DNA of 64,000 nt, taken from an uncultured Agathobacter sp. (GTDB taxonomy: Bacteria > Bacillota > Clostridia > Lachnospirales > Lachnospiraceae). Shown piece after piece: positions 44,116 through 54,510 of this stretch (position 1 is its first letter; every line of letters begins with the position of its first letter). The position numbers were made by a program, and so were the translations under genes. The stretch covers positions 62,001 to 126,000 of the forward strand of contig CAKRCS010000006.1 in assembly GCA_934307695.1 (NCBI GenBank), read 5' to 3'. The notes under the pieces are model-generated. The model was not told where the DNA came from, did not search any database, and was given only the letters and a program-made list of their open reading frames with translations.

Positions 44116-46020
44116 TTAAGCAGACGCTTCAAGAAATTTTAAAAATTCCTGCTGTGGAAGTGGTTTTGAGAAATAATAGCCCTGAATAAAGTCGATATTC
44201 TCGTCCTTCATTCCACTTAGCTGTTCCTCCGTCTCTACGCCTTCTGCCACCAGAAGCAAATCCATTCCGTGTGCCATATGGATCGCAGCCTGCACGACAA
44301 ACTGCGCTTTGAGATCCCGGAAATACGCCTGCGTCATATTCATATCAAACTTCATAAGCGAAACCGGCATCTCGATCACATAATCCAGATTTGACTGTCC
44401 GATTCCAAAATCATCCAGCGCAAAAGTCACTCCGTAATTGATCAGCCGCTTCATGTTGTCAAGCAGGATTTCCTTCGTCTTGACGGATGCAGACTCCGTG
44501 ATTTCAAGGTTAATCTGACACGGTCTGATCTTGTATTTATCCATGATTGTAATGTAGCGCTCCGCGAGATTCTTCTGCTCGCACTGGACAACTGAAAGGT
44601 TCACTTCTATGTAAGAAATTCCAAGCTGTTCCACATTGCTGTTCTGCAAAAACTCACACACTTTTTCGAAAACACGTTCGCCAAGCTGGGTGATGATTCC
44701 CGTCTCCTCCGCCACCGGAATAAACTTTCCCGGCGGGATGATCGTTCCATCGGTGTTGCGGATACGCACCAGCGCCTCCGCCGACACAAACCGTTTCTGC
44801 TTGGTCGAGTAGATTGGCTGATAAAACACCTCCACGCGATCCTCGTCCAGCGCATTTAGCACGCTCTCCTTGATCTCCCCGCGCTGCCGCATTGCCGCGA
44901 AGATCGTGCCATCCACATATACGATATCCGCACGGTTTTTTCTGCGGTTCTCCGCACGCAGATATTGAAGCATCTGATAAAATTCATCCGTATTTTCAAG
45001 CAGCAGGATGTCCGGGATCAGCGCTATAAAAGAAAACGGATACATGCCTTTCTTATCATCTTTTTGTGTGCCAGCCTTGCGCTGCTCTGGCCAGAAAGTT
45101 TCCCTCACCTGCTGGTAGACGCGCGTCATCTCGTCCGCATCGGGCAAAAGAACAACAAGCTCAGGATCATTATTCTTAAACACCTTTGCCTTGGGAAACC
45201 GCGCCAGATAACTGGTCAGGAGTTCTAATCCCTCTGCTCTCGAAACTCCGTGCGCTTCATCCGGCTTTTTTCCTGCAAGGGAAACCAAAAACACGCTCTG
45301 TCTCGCTTCACGCTCATAGCATTGATCCAGATACTGTGTCAGTGCATGTGCATGAAAGCATCCAAACTGCCTGTCCATATTGGACTCCGGATTTTCCAGT
45401 TTTAGGTACAGTACCATCATGCCAAGCGCACATGCAAATCCGACCAGTAGCAGCTGACTGTTAAAAAACTGTACGATTGCCGCACCCATCCACATGGTCA
45501 TCCAGATGCGCACCGCGATGCGCCGGTTGCGCACGACCATACGGCGGAACACCGCCGCACATACAAGAGCTGCGATCACATAAGAAACTGCAAACAGATA
45601 CGTCAAAAGCACACTCGGTCCATAAGTATACATAACCTCCCCATCCCGATAAATGGAAATCGGCGTCAGCAGGACGAACAAGACCTGTCCCAATGTAACA
45701 ATCCGGATATATCCAACAATCCGCAAATACCCCTTCTCGTCATGCATATCGACAAGTACATAAAACAGCGCCTGGGCTGCCGCCATAACGAGGCTCGCAA
45801 GATAGGCCTTACAGATTCCCTTCACCAAAATCATAGGTAAGGAATCCATGTATGTGATTGCAACGATTGACAAAATATCAAGAATCAGGCTAATCCCCGT
45901 AAGTGTAATCGTCTGGAGGAAAATCTGCTCCGAAAAAAGCCCGACTCTCCGCTGATTAAAAAAGAAAAAAATGAGCAATGCAATAATTACAAGCCCACAA
46001 CACTGTAATTGGATGTTCAT
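44116..46020 (-). CDS. Membrane-bound EAL-domain c-di-GMP phosphodiesterase
   Basis: A 634-residue protein: about seven to eight transmembrane helices in residues 1-215, a degenerate GGDEF-like region (about 235-345; no GGDEF motif, so no cyclase activity expected) and a C-terminal EAL domain (about 385-630). Catalytic and metal residues all appear: AEALVRI (EAL), EVNLSVVQC, EITESAS, FALDDFGIGQSNLDY, LMKFDM (Lys) and LVAEGVETEEQL. It should degrade c-di-GMP to pGpG. ATG 46020 follows GGGAGAAAGGCT. Own promoter. c-di-GMP commonly controls type IV pili and exopolysaccharide, both present or likely nearby. Confidence 0.9.
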   Translation of the reverse strand: MNIQLQCCGLVIIALLIFFFFNQRRVGLFSEQIFLQTITLTGISLILDILSIVAITYMDSLPMILVKGICKAYLASLVMAAAQALFYVLVDMHDEKGYLRIVGYIRIVTLGQVLFVLLTPISIYRDGEVMYTYGPSVLLTYLFAVSYVIAALVCAAVFRRMVVRNRRIAVRIWMTMWMGAAIVQFFNSQLLLVGFACALGMMVLYLKLENPESNMDRQFGCFHAHALTQYLDQCYEREARQSVFLVSLAGKKPDEAHGVSRAEGLELLTSYLARFPKAKVFKNNDPELVVLLPDADEMTRVYQQVRETFWPEQRKAGTQKDDKKGMYPFSFIALIPDILLLENTDEFYQMLQYLRAENRRKNRADIVYVDGTIFAAMRQRGEIKESVLNALDEDRVEVFYQPIYSTKQKRFVSAEALVRIRNTDGTIIPPGKFIPVAEETGIITQLGERVFEKVCEFLQNSNVEQLGISYIEVNLSVVQCEQKNLAERYITIMDKYKIRPCQINLEITESASVKTKEILLDNMKRLINYGVTFALDDFGIGQSNLDYVIEMPVSLMKFDMNMTQAYFRDLKAQFVVQAAIHMAHGMDLLLVAEGVETEEQLSGMKDENIDFIQGYYFSKPLPQQEFLKFLEASA

Positions 46021-46074
46021 AGCCTTTCTCCCTGTTTTTGTATATGCTTATAATAATCCCAATATATAATATCT

Positions 46075-46103
46075 ATTATATCGTTTCTCTCTTATCAAAT
46101 CAA
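46075..46103 (-). promoter_or_regulatory. Promoter of the EAL gene
   Basis: Minus strand TTGATT, 17-bp spacer, TATAAT, about 55 bp before the start codon. Confidence 0.65.
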
Positions 46104-46143
46104 TATTTTCCCTCAATAGGCACAAAAATAATACATAAAAAAC

Positions 46144-46232
46144 GTTACTGTTCCCTCTGCAGGGACACATGCATTACTGTTCCCTCAGTAGTGACACACA
46201 TGCGCTACTGTTCTATCAGCAGTGACACCTGC
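46144..46232. repeat. Three ~30-bp tandem repeats upstream of the EAL promoter
   Basis: Units at 46144-46172, 46173-46203 and 46204-46232 share TACTGTTC(C)CTC...G(GG/TG)ACAC...TGC. The first has a perfect small fold-back (TGTTCCCT-ctgc-AGGGACA). The rest of 46104-46401 holds only this and dispersed repeat copy B; no gene is seen. Confidence 0.75.
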
Positions 46233-46346
46233 TGTTTCTCTGCATAAATGGACGGCAGCAAATAAATTGACAGTCATCTATTAAGTCGCCCAGACTTACT
46301 CTTTTTAGGAAAAGCATCTATTTACTCTATTTCCCTCATTTCCGAT

Positions 46347-46413
46347 GCGCACGGGTCGCATTCCTGCGGTGCATTTACTTTATTGGAAACGAATTTCCCT
46401 ATAAAAAAAGGGG
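46347..46413 (+). repeat. Dispersed repeat, copy B
   Basis: Reads GCGCACGGGTCGCATTCCTG, then CGGTGCATTTACTTTATTGG and AAACGAATTTCCCTATAAA; matches the reverse complement of 26839-26902 over about 60 bp. Its 3' end merges with the ilvC terminator. Confidence 0.7.
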
Positions 46414-46434
46414 CATGGGATAAACCCATGCCCT
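46402..46434 (-). terminator. Intrinsic terminator of ilvC
   Basis: Minus strand GGGCATGGG / CCCATGCCCC with a 5-nt loop and TTTTTTT, about 25 bp past the ilvC stop. Confidence 0.88.
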
Positions 46435-46456
46435 TATGCACAATTCTATGTAACGA

Positions 46457-47494
<1,038 letters not shown>

Positions 47495-47522
47495 CTAAAA
47501 ATAATAAAAATTATTAAAAAGC

Positions 47523-48023
47523 CTACTCAATAAATGTAACATCCCCAGAACCGCGGGTAAGACCGGTAATTCCGGTACGCGCCAGTTCTAAGATCTCATA
47601 GCCATCCAAAAGATTAAGAAAAGCCTCCAGCTTGTCCTGTTTGCCGGTAAGCTCCACAATCATGGAATCCTTCGACACATCCACGATGCGTCCGTGGAAA
47701 ATATCCGTGACGTTCATGATGGCCTGACGTTCGGTGTCCTTCGCACGGATCTTGATCAGCATCAGCTCCCTCGTGACGGAGGTTCCCGCCTCAAGGCGCT
47801 TGATGTCACGAACATCCTCAAGCTTCGCAAGCTGCTTCTCAATCTGCTCAATCGTCTGCTCATCTCCGTTGACCACGATCGTAATGCGCTCAAAACGCGG
47901 ATCTGCGGTGATTCCGGAAGCAAGGCTTTCCATATTGAAGCTTCTGCGGCTGAACAATCCAGAAATACGGCTCGCCACACCCGGATTATTGTCAACTAAA
48001 AGAGATAGAACAATTCTTTCCAT
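47523..48023 (-). CDS. ilvN: Acetolactate synthase small (regulatory) subunit
   Basis: Feedback-regulatory ACT-domain subunit of acetohydroxyacid synthase; 166 residues. Signature LLVDNNPGVASRISGLFSRR and FNMESLASG, then ITIVVNGDEQTIEQIEKQL; C-terminal domain with VTDIFHGRIVDVSKDSMIVE and TGKQDKLEAFL. The start follows AAAAGGGGACTTTTTCGG; the frame is open 12 codons more. The catalytic subunit gene is not in the window, so the holoenzyme partner is encoded elsewhere. Confidence 0.93.
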   Translation of the reverse strand: MERIVLSLLVDNNPGVASRISGLFSRRSFNMESLASGITADPRFERITIVVNGDEQTIEQIEKQLAKLEDVRDIKRLEAGTSVTRELMLIKIRAKDTERQAIMNVTDIFHGRIVDVSKDSMIVELTGKQDKLEAFLNLLDGYEILELARTGITGLTRGSGDVTFIE

Positions 48024-48072
48024 CCGAAAAAGTCCCCTTTTCAATGTAAATATACTCACTCACACACGAGTT

Positions 48073-48101
48073 ATCTTAGCACTCTTGCATACCTTCGTCA
48101 A
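48073..48101 (-). promoter_or_regulatory. Promoter of ilvN-ilvC
   Basis: Minus strand TTGACG, 17-bp spacer, TAAGAT; the leader is only about 45 nt, too short for a T-box or leader-peptide attenuator. Confidence 0.65.
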
Positions 48102-48247
48102 GGTTTGCAAGAATGCTCGATTGTTATACTTATAATCACCCGAAGTTATGGTAAGTATATCATCAATAACTGTACGATATAAAATCATTGTGGTTGCTTC
48201 ATATCTGCGGCTTCATATCCATAACCAAAAGCCGCCATACATCCCAG

Positions 48248-51200
48248 TTAATCCAGATCCACAAGTTCAAGCTGCCGCACTTCAAAGCCATAGTAGCTGA
48301 TATCGGTGTTCGTCACTCTCGATGCATTATTGTTGTAGGTGATCTTCGTGTACGCGCCCAGGTAAACCTTGATTGCCCTTGTGCTGCCCTTAAACTGCTG
48401 TCCATTGTAGGACGCCGCCGAGATCAGGCTGCTTATGTCAAGATCAACACAATACGTAGTTCCGCTGACCAGATGATACTTGCCGGACGAAGCATCATAC
48501 CAGCCGTTATCAATCCCCTCCGTATTATTGGTCGTGCTGAGAGAACTGCCATCTGCCGCATAAATCGTCCAGTTCTGCTTCTTCAGATAAATGCCATCGT
48601 GCTCGATGTAAGGTCCCGTATACCGGTTTGCATCGTATTCTTCCTTCGTCACCTCGATGTAAAAATCGACAAATTCTTCCTTGGAGCGCATATTCTTTAT
48701 CAGGTTTCTGTCATTTACCGTGAAGTAGAACTTCTGACGGGCCAGGCTGGAACCGCCACGTCCAAGCTCCTCCTCCAAGATCATATTCTGAGTCGCATCA
48801 TAGGAAAGGTAAATCGTGTCTACGGCCGGTGCATCCTCGTCACTGCTCTGGCGGATAGAAACAGAAGGTGCCTGCAGACCGGCACTATATGCTGCAATCA
48901 TCGTGTTAATATATAACTTTAGTTCAGCCTCTGAATTTACATCGCTATGTCCGACACCGGAATATGTGATATTTCCCTTGGTATAGATGTAATAATTGTT
49001 ACGGACATCTTTCTCTGCCGTTGTATAAAGCGAATTATTTTCCTTCGTTCCGTCCAATGTATACCATACGACAATATCACTCTCACCATCATTATCCTCA
49101 TCCTCATTCATATCAAGCTGATAATACTGGTAATGCGTACTTGAAACAGGCAGTGTATCACCGATTTCAAACGGATACGTTGTAATCTGTCCCTCATTGA
49201 CACGGACTGCGGTTGAAGTCGCCATCACGCTTGGCGTAAGCTTTGAATTACTTGTATAATTGATATAATTCCTGCCCCTGTCCCACGAATTATCAGAGCC
49301 ATATGCCTGATACATCAGGCTTAAATCTGTAAGTCCCTGATTCTGCTTTACAATTTTTGTCTTTCCACTCCTCGGCTCATAGGCAATGTCGGTTCCATCT
49401 GCGGCAGCAGCGGCAACTGCATCCTCAAACAGCTGCCGGATCGTAACCGTTCCGCTGGCATGGCTGTTGGTCGTATACCGATATGTTCCGTCTGCATTTT
49501 TGATAATATAATAGCGCCTCTTTGAACCATCTCCGGCTTTTTCCTCCAGACACGCTTTGGCATCGGAGCCGGCTGCATTCGAGAGCGTAAGTCCCAGCTT
49601 TAATGCCTGATTATCCAGGATGCCATAGCGGTCCATGCCAACATAATTGCGAAGCAGCGTATTATAATCATACCCCCAGTACGGTGCTACAGAGTTGTTT
49701 GAAGGTGATGTAGTATCATGTGTACAAAGCACCGGTTTTCCTGTATCTATATAATCCTGCAGTCCCTTATAGCAATTCTTGGATCCTTTGTCAAGAGAAT
49801 ACATATCCGCAAAGCCAAGCACCAGCATGTCAAAGGAATCCAGCCTTACCCGGTTTCCGTCAATATATACATACGAGATTCCATCCACCTGCTCATAACC
49901 GTTTGTATACTGATCACCGGAAATGGTCTTAATGTTAAGTGTAAAATCCTCCAGAGACTCCACAAGGGATTTGAAGGTGGATGAACCTTTTTGCATTTCC
50001 GCCTGCATATTCAAGGTTACCGGCTTCTGCGCGCCATTTTTGGTATTAATCTGCAAAATATTGACAACCTGTTTTGCAGATGTATTTTTGATATAAAAAT
50101 ATCCATTCACCGAATTATAGCGGTATTCATTGTCATTCTGGCAGATTTTGAGTTTCCACGGAATGATACCGATATAGGAATCCGGAAGATGATAGCTTAG
50201 GGAATATGTAATCCCCTCCCCTGCCTGCAGACTGTAATGCCCATTTACCGGCTTAATCCGCTTGCCGTTCCTGCTGATGGTGATGTCAGAAGCAATTACT
50301 GCCTCCGTTGCAGAAAATCTTCCATCCGCATTATTGTCAAAATACAGGCCGCAATCAAATTCGGATGTTCCTTCTGCGGCAGAAAGATTCTCAATCTGGA
50401 AATTAAAGCTGACCTTGGAGCTTTTTAAGGTCACATACTCTTTCCCGGCTGTCTTGGTAAGTCCAGACACTGTAACCACCGGTTTGTTCAAGGAAATGTA
50501 GCGGTACAGCTTTGCGGTATTGGTGATTGCAGTCGTCTCTGTCATCACATTCTCATTCGCAAGCTGATCCTTCACCAGCTCGTAGATGTAGGTACAGTTG
50601 TCGATCTTTACCTCATTGACATCGGTTCCGGTCATAAAATCATCTGCAAATACGACCGGAAAGCCACCTTTGATATAGTTAACAATCTCCTTGTATTTCT
50701 GCTTGGTCAGGTCATTGCCGGAAAGGCGGAAGGTCTCTGTCCGGTTATTTTCATCCAAAACAGCCTTCTTATCCCAATCTTCTACGGCGGACTTCGCGGT
50801 TCTGACATACAGCCGGTTCAACAATCCGGTTGCATTGTCAAATGAATGCTGGTAATCACTCTCCAGCATTCCGGAATAGCTCCATTGCCACTGATCAGAA
50901 GTAGACCCGTCTGAATTAACAACCGTAATATCCCCGACATTGGAATAAACCAATCCATTCATCGCGGTGTCATTATATACCGTCAGGCCGCTGCCATCCT
51001 TGTGGTAATAGTCCGTGTTCAAACCAAAATATACCATGTCATAAGCGGTAAGATCGTCGATTTTTCCGATAAACTCCGCCATCGGAACCGTAGTGACCGT
51101 GAGGGAATCCAGCTGATATCCCGCATCCGTAAACCACTTTGTGATCTTCGTCTGCAGCTTGCCTTCATGATCCGAATTAGTCTGCCGCGGCTCGATATCC

Positions 51201-53878
51201 AGCACATGAATATCATGCTTAACCGTCTGCTCACGCTTCTGCAGATAGCTGATACAGTACTCGATTGCGATTGCCTTTGTCACCTTGCGGTCAAAAAGCT
51301 CATACGACGCATCTGTACCCATCGATTCTGCCTGACGGATAAAGTTCTCATTGATAATGTAGCTTACCAGCTCCTCAAAGCCGGTGTTCTTGGCATCGTT
51401 TTCAAATGCGGTATCGCTGCCTCCGGAAACGATCGTGTCCGAAATATCCGTCAGAATGAACGGCACTTCGCCCACCGCATTGCCCGGAATCACATAGATA
51501 TTCTTATTGATGTAGTGGTGATCCGCATCCTGCGCAAACGTCAGGGACTCCCATGCCACCGCATCGAGATCAAACGTGCTTACATCCGTGACAAGGCTGC
51601 TAAAGTTGGCTGCGCACAAAAGTGCCACAAGCCGCTGCACATTCGTCACATCCGAAGCCGTTCCAAACGCTGCTCCCCTGCTTAGTCTGCCAGTAGTATC
51701 AACCTCCGAAGCAATGATTGAATAATCTGCAATGACCGGCAGGCACACCGCATTGTCATACACCTGTTTTATGATCGACTCCACCGTGCTCTTTTGAATG
51801 TCATCCGAAGCGGAAAACGTTCCGGATGCCGAGCCGCTTCCCGAAACAAAAAGCAGATCGATCTGTGAAGTGCCCTTTTGCTCCAGATACTGTTCGAATG
51901 CAGTCGGAACTGTGGTCGTCACGTCAAAATACATATTTCTTGCGTCGAGTGTGCCGTCCTGATTGAATACCTGATCCTTGAACAGATTGTTGCTTGAGAA
52001 TCCGCCCTTGTAATAGTAATACGGGATCTGTACGCCGTAATCGAGTTTGCCCGCCGGATCTAAGGCAAGCGTATATCTGCCGTTCCACTCACCCACATAG
52101 CGGTACATCGGCTCACTGGTGCATTTAAAGTTACCGGTTCCCGCCTCGTTTTTCACATAAGGCTTTGCCACATTAAGGGATGCGCTGTACTGAGCATCCT
52201 GCGCACGGTTAAACACCGTCCTGCCCGGAATGACGGAATAATAATAGCTGCCAACCTGCAGATTATCATTCGGAACATATTCAAAAATTACGCTGTAATA
52301 CCAATAATTTCCAAAGTCCAAAACCAGCGGATCCGTTACGGTATTGTCGCCGTTGCCGGAGCCATTTCCGGTATCTGTGCCGGAGTTCTCTCCTGTATCC
52401 GTGCCGCTTCCGTTTCCATTGTCTGTTCCAGTGCCGGAGTTGTCTCCGGTATCTGTGCCACTTCCGTTGCCGGTATCTGTTCCATTACCGGAATTGTCTC
52501 CGCTGTCTGTGCCGCTTCCGTTTCCGTTGTCTGTGCCACTTCCGTTGCCGGTATCTGTTCCGGAGTTATCTCCCGTATCTGTTCCAGTGCCGGCATCTAC
52601 GCTCTCGCCGTCATCCGCAGCCAGCGCGTCAGTTGCGTTCTCCTCTGTTCCGGAAGCCGTATTATCCCCGCCGGACGCACTTCCATTTTCCGTGCCGGTT
52701 CCAGAGTCACTTCCGTTTTCTGTGCCGGTTCCGGATTCACTTCCGTTTTCTGTGCCTGCGCCCGTGCCAGCTTCAGTGCCAGTTCCGGCATCTGTTCCGC
52801 TTCCGTCGCCTGTATCTGTTCCACTTCCGTCGCCATTTTCAGTTCCAGAGCCACTTCCATCTCCGGTTTCAGTTCCTGATCCGCTTCCGTCGCCGGTATC
52901 TGTTCCTGATCCATCCCCGGTGCCAGAACCGCTTCCGTCTCCGTTTTCACTTCCAGAGCCGCTTCCATCCCCGGTACCCGGATTGGTTGTGCTGCCGGAA
53001 TCCATATCCTTCGGCAGCTTTACCTCGTCTGCCAGTCCGATATAAGTAAAGTTCGCGGACAGGTCGGATCTTGGGAGCGCGTAGATCGCACACTTTTTGT
53101 TTGCCGCGTCCGCGCGGAACGCATCAAATGCATCCTCAGAGGTATAGATGGACGCAGATGTGACCGCGTATGCACCGTTGCCGCCGACAAGTGCCTGCAG
53201 GCTCTCAAGTGAATCTGCGTCCTTGCTTCCGGCGATTCCCGCAAACGCCAAAGAATAATATCCATTGTTGGAATATACAAAATAATCCGGGTTCTCATCA
53301 TAGTCACCGTTTGCCGCATCGCTAAGCGCAAAGCTCTCGTTTAACACATACGCACCGAAGCCATCCCCAACATCCTGCATGCTGTAGCCGGCTGTATCCT
53401 TTGCAATGCTGTCTTCCGTGGTAAGGGAAACCTTCGTCCAGTTCTCCTCGTCATCCTCCACAACAGCATACGTCTCCTCATACGTTTTGTAGGTGAGTGC
53501 CTCATCTGTTCCGCAGATGTTCTTCAGTGCCTCCTGCTTCTCCTCCATCCAATGGACACGATTGTCCGTTCCGGAGATCTGCTTTACGGCATCCTGCCAC
53601 AGGACAGCCTTGCCCGTCTCGGCATCGATCCCGGCGACCGGCTCATTGCCATCCACCAGATAACCAAACGCAGCCATATCGGTGCTCGGAACAAGCTCCA
53701 TAACAGAAAACGGAGCGTCCACCGTATTTCCCGCAACAATCGACTGAATGCCCTGAAAAGACGGCTGCGCCGAAACCGTATTCGTATGGCTGATTGAAAT
53801 TGTCGTGACCACAAGCACTGCCACAAGCAGCAGTGATACCGATGCAATGATTTTTTTGTGTGATCTATGCATAGTCAT
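48248..53878 (-). CDS. Giant exported protein, DUF5057-type, at the end of the pilus locus
   Basis: A 1876-residue protein. Signal peptide / membrane segment at residues 8-37 (IIASVSLLLVAVLVVTTISI, then VSA-QP). Residues about 297-511 are a long flexible linker of Gly/Ser/Thr/Asp/Asn-rich repeats (GTDTGDGSGSGTENGDGSG-like), dividing an N-terminal domain from a large, mostly beta-rich C-terminal part that resembles what I recall as DUF5057. No LPxTG, CTERM or transmembrane tail is visible; the end is YGFEVRQLELVDLD. ATG follows GAGAGGAAGTA. Separated from the last pilin-like gene by 75 bp with a hairpin. It could be a pilus-associated adhesin or tip protein; that is inference. Confidence 0.72.
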   Translation of the reverse strand: MTMHRSHKKIIASVSLLLVAVLVVTTISISHTNTVSAQPSFQGIQSIVAGNTVDAPFSVMELVPSTDMAAFGYLVDGNEPVAGIDAETGKAVLWQDAVKQISGTDNRVHWMEEKQEALKNICGTDEALTYKTYEETYAVVEDDEENWTKVSLTTEDSIAKDTAGYSMQDVGDGFGAYVLNESFALSDAANGDYDENPDYFVYSNNGYYSLAFAGIAGSKDADSLESLQALVGGNGAYAVTSASIYTSEDAFDAFRADAANKKCAIYALPRSDLSANFTYIGLADEVKLPKDMDSGSTTNPGTGDGSGSGSENGDGSGSGTGDGSGTDTGDGSGSGTETGDGSGSGTENGDGSGTDTGDGSGTDAGTGTEAGTGAGTENGSESGTGTENGSDSGTGTENGSASGGDNTASGTEENATDALAADDGESVDAGTGTDTGDNSGTDTGNGSGTDNGNGSGTDSGDNSGNGTDTGNGSGTDTGDNSGTGTDNGNGSGTDTGENSGTDTGNGSGNGDNTVTDPLVLDFGNYWYYSVIFEYVPNDNLQVGSYYYSVIPGRTVFNRAQDAQYSASLNVAKPYVKNEAGTGNFKCTSEPMYRYVGEWNGRYTLALDPAGKLDYGVQIPYYYYKGGFSSNNLFKDQVFNQDGTLDARNMYFDVTTTVPTAFEQYLEQKGTSQIDLLFVSGSGSASGTFSASDDIQKSTVESIIKQVYDNAVCLPVIADYSIIASEVDTTGRLSRGAAFGTASDVTNVQRLVALLCAANFSSLVTDVSTFDLDAVAWESLTFAQDADHHYINKNIYVIPGNAVGEVPFILTDISDTIVSGGSDTAFENDAKNTGFEELVSYIINENFIRQAESMGTDASYELFDRKVTKAIAIEYCISYLQKREQTVKHDIHVLDIEPRQTNSDHEGKLQTKITKWFTDAGYQLDSLTVTTVPMAEFIGKIDDLTAYDMVYFGLNTDYYHKDGSGLTVYNDTAMNGLVYSNVGDITVVNSDGSTSDQWQWSYSGMLESDYQHSFDNATGLLNRLYVRTAKSAVEDWDKKAVLDENNRTETFRLSGNDLTKQKYKEIVNYIKGGFPVVFADDFMTGTDVNEVKIDNCTYIYELVKDQLANENVMTETTAITNTAKLYRYISLNKPVVTVSGLTKTAGKEYVTLKSSKVSFNFQIENLSAAEGTSEFDCGLYFDNNADGRFSATEAVIASDITISRNGKRIKPVNGHYSLQAGEGITYSLSYHLPDSYIGIIPWKLKICQNDNEYRYNSVNGYFYIKNTSAKQVVNILQINTKNGAQKPVTLNMQAEMQKGSSTFKSLVESLEDFTLNIKTISGDQYTNGYEQVDGISYVYIDGNRVRLDSFDMLVLGFADMYSLDKGSKNCYKGLQDYIDTGKPVLCTHDTTSPSNNSVAPYWGYDYNTLLRNYVGMDRYGILDNQALKLGLTLSNAAGSDAKACLEEKAGDGSKRRYYIIKNADGTYRYTTNSHASGTVTIRQLFEDAVAAAAADGTDIAYEPRSGKTKIVKQNQGLTDLSLMYQAYGSDNSWDRGRNYINYTSNSKLTPSVMATSTAVRVNEGQITTYPFEIGDTLPVSSTHYQYYQLDMNEDEDNDGESDIVVWYTLDGTKENNSLYTTAEKDVRNNYYIYTKGNITYSGVGHSDVNSEAELKLYINTMIAAYSAGLQAPSVSIRQSSDEDAPAVDTIYLSYDATQNMILEEELGRGGSSLARQKFYFTVNDRNLIKNMRSKEEFVDFYIEVTKEEYDANRYTGPYIEHDGIYLKKQNWTIYAADGSSLSTTNNTEGIDNGWYDASSGKYHLVSGTTYCVDLDISSLISAASYNGQQFKGSTRAIKVYLGAYTKITYNNNASRVTNTDISYYGFEVRQLELVDLD

Positions 53879-53917
53879 TACTTCCTCTCCATTTCATGGA
53901 TCTGTCCTCCGGAAAAG

Positions 53918-53942
53918 AACGAAAAAGCCGCTTTCCGGCTTT
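53918..53942 (-). terminator. Hairpin between the last pilin-like gene and the giant gene
   Basis: AAAGCCG / CGGCTTT with a 5-nt loop followed by TTCGTTCTTTT on the minus strand: a short terminator or attenuator that could lower expression of the giant gene relative to the pilins. Confidence 0.55.
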
Positions 53943-53953
53943 CCTCGCTCCCA

Positions 53954-54496
53954 TTATCCGATCGTCTTAGACGGATAAGCCTCCGCCAGTGATGAATAGG
54001 CAGACACCTTGTTGCGCAGCGTAACATTTTTCGCTCCAAGATACTCCTTGTCATCCTTTGTAAATTTGATCGTCAGGTTCACCATCTGGTGATTGTTGTT
54101 ATCCTCGGTTGGTATGGTTGCTGAAAAATCCGTGACGTACTCCGCCATCAGGTTGGAGGACTCGAACGTCACCGCAGACGCCGTCACATTGTATTTGTTC
54201 AGTGTCAGCTTCTGATCTGTTGCATTCCAAACGACCGTGTATGCAACGCTGTCGTTACATATAAAAAATGTTTTGTTTGCGGAATCAAACCCGACACCGT
54301 GATTTGCATCGATCAAAAGATCGGAAAGCTGATTGACCGCAAGCTGCGCTTCGTATTGCAGATCGACCTCCGTGCTGACCGTCTTGTAGGAACTGGTTCC
54401 GGACATACAAAATCCAACCACCGCGCCACCCACGATCGTAAGGATCGCGATTGCCACGAGCAATTCGATCAGTGAAAATCCTTTTTGATTGTCCAT
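53954..54496 (-). CDS. Type IV pilin-like protein (minor pilin 4)
   Basis: A 180-residue prepilin with a class III signal: QKG-FSLIELLVAIAILTIV, cleaved by PilD after Gly, with Glu at +5. The rest is a beta-rich head with a PilW/PilJ-like look (YEAQLAVNQLSDLLIDANHG). ATG 54496 follows GGGAGGCTTTTT. Fourth of four consecutive pilin-like genes. Confidence 0.85.
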   Translation of the reverse strand: MDNQKGFSLIELLVAIAILTIVGGAVVGFCMSGTSSYKTVSTEVDLQYEAQLAVNQLSDLLIDANHGVGFDSANKTFFICNDSVAYTVVWNATDQKLTLNKYNVTASAVTFESSNLMAEYVTDFSATIPTEDNNNHQMVNLTIKFTKDDKEYLGAKNVTLRNKVSAYSSLAEAYPSKTIG

Positions 54497-54510
54497 AAAA
54501 AGCCTCCCTC

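Noticed and set aside
48024..48247. T-box or leader-peptide attenuator before ilvN
   Set aside because: The predicted transcription start leaves only about 45 nt of leader, and no T-box core sequence was found.
52344..53045. Pro/Ser/Val-rich open frame on the plus strand
   Set aside because: It is the antisense of the Gly/Ser/Thr/Asp linker of the giant minus-strand gene.
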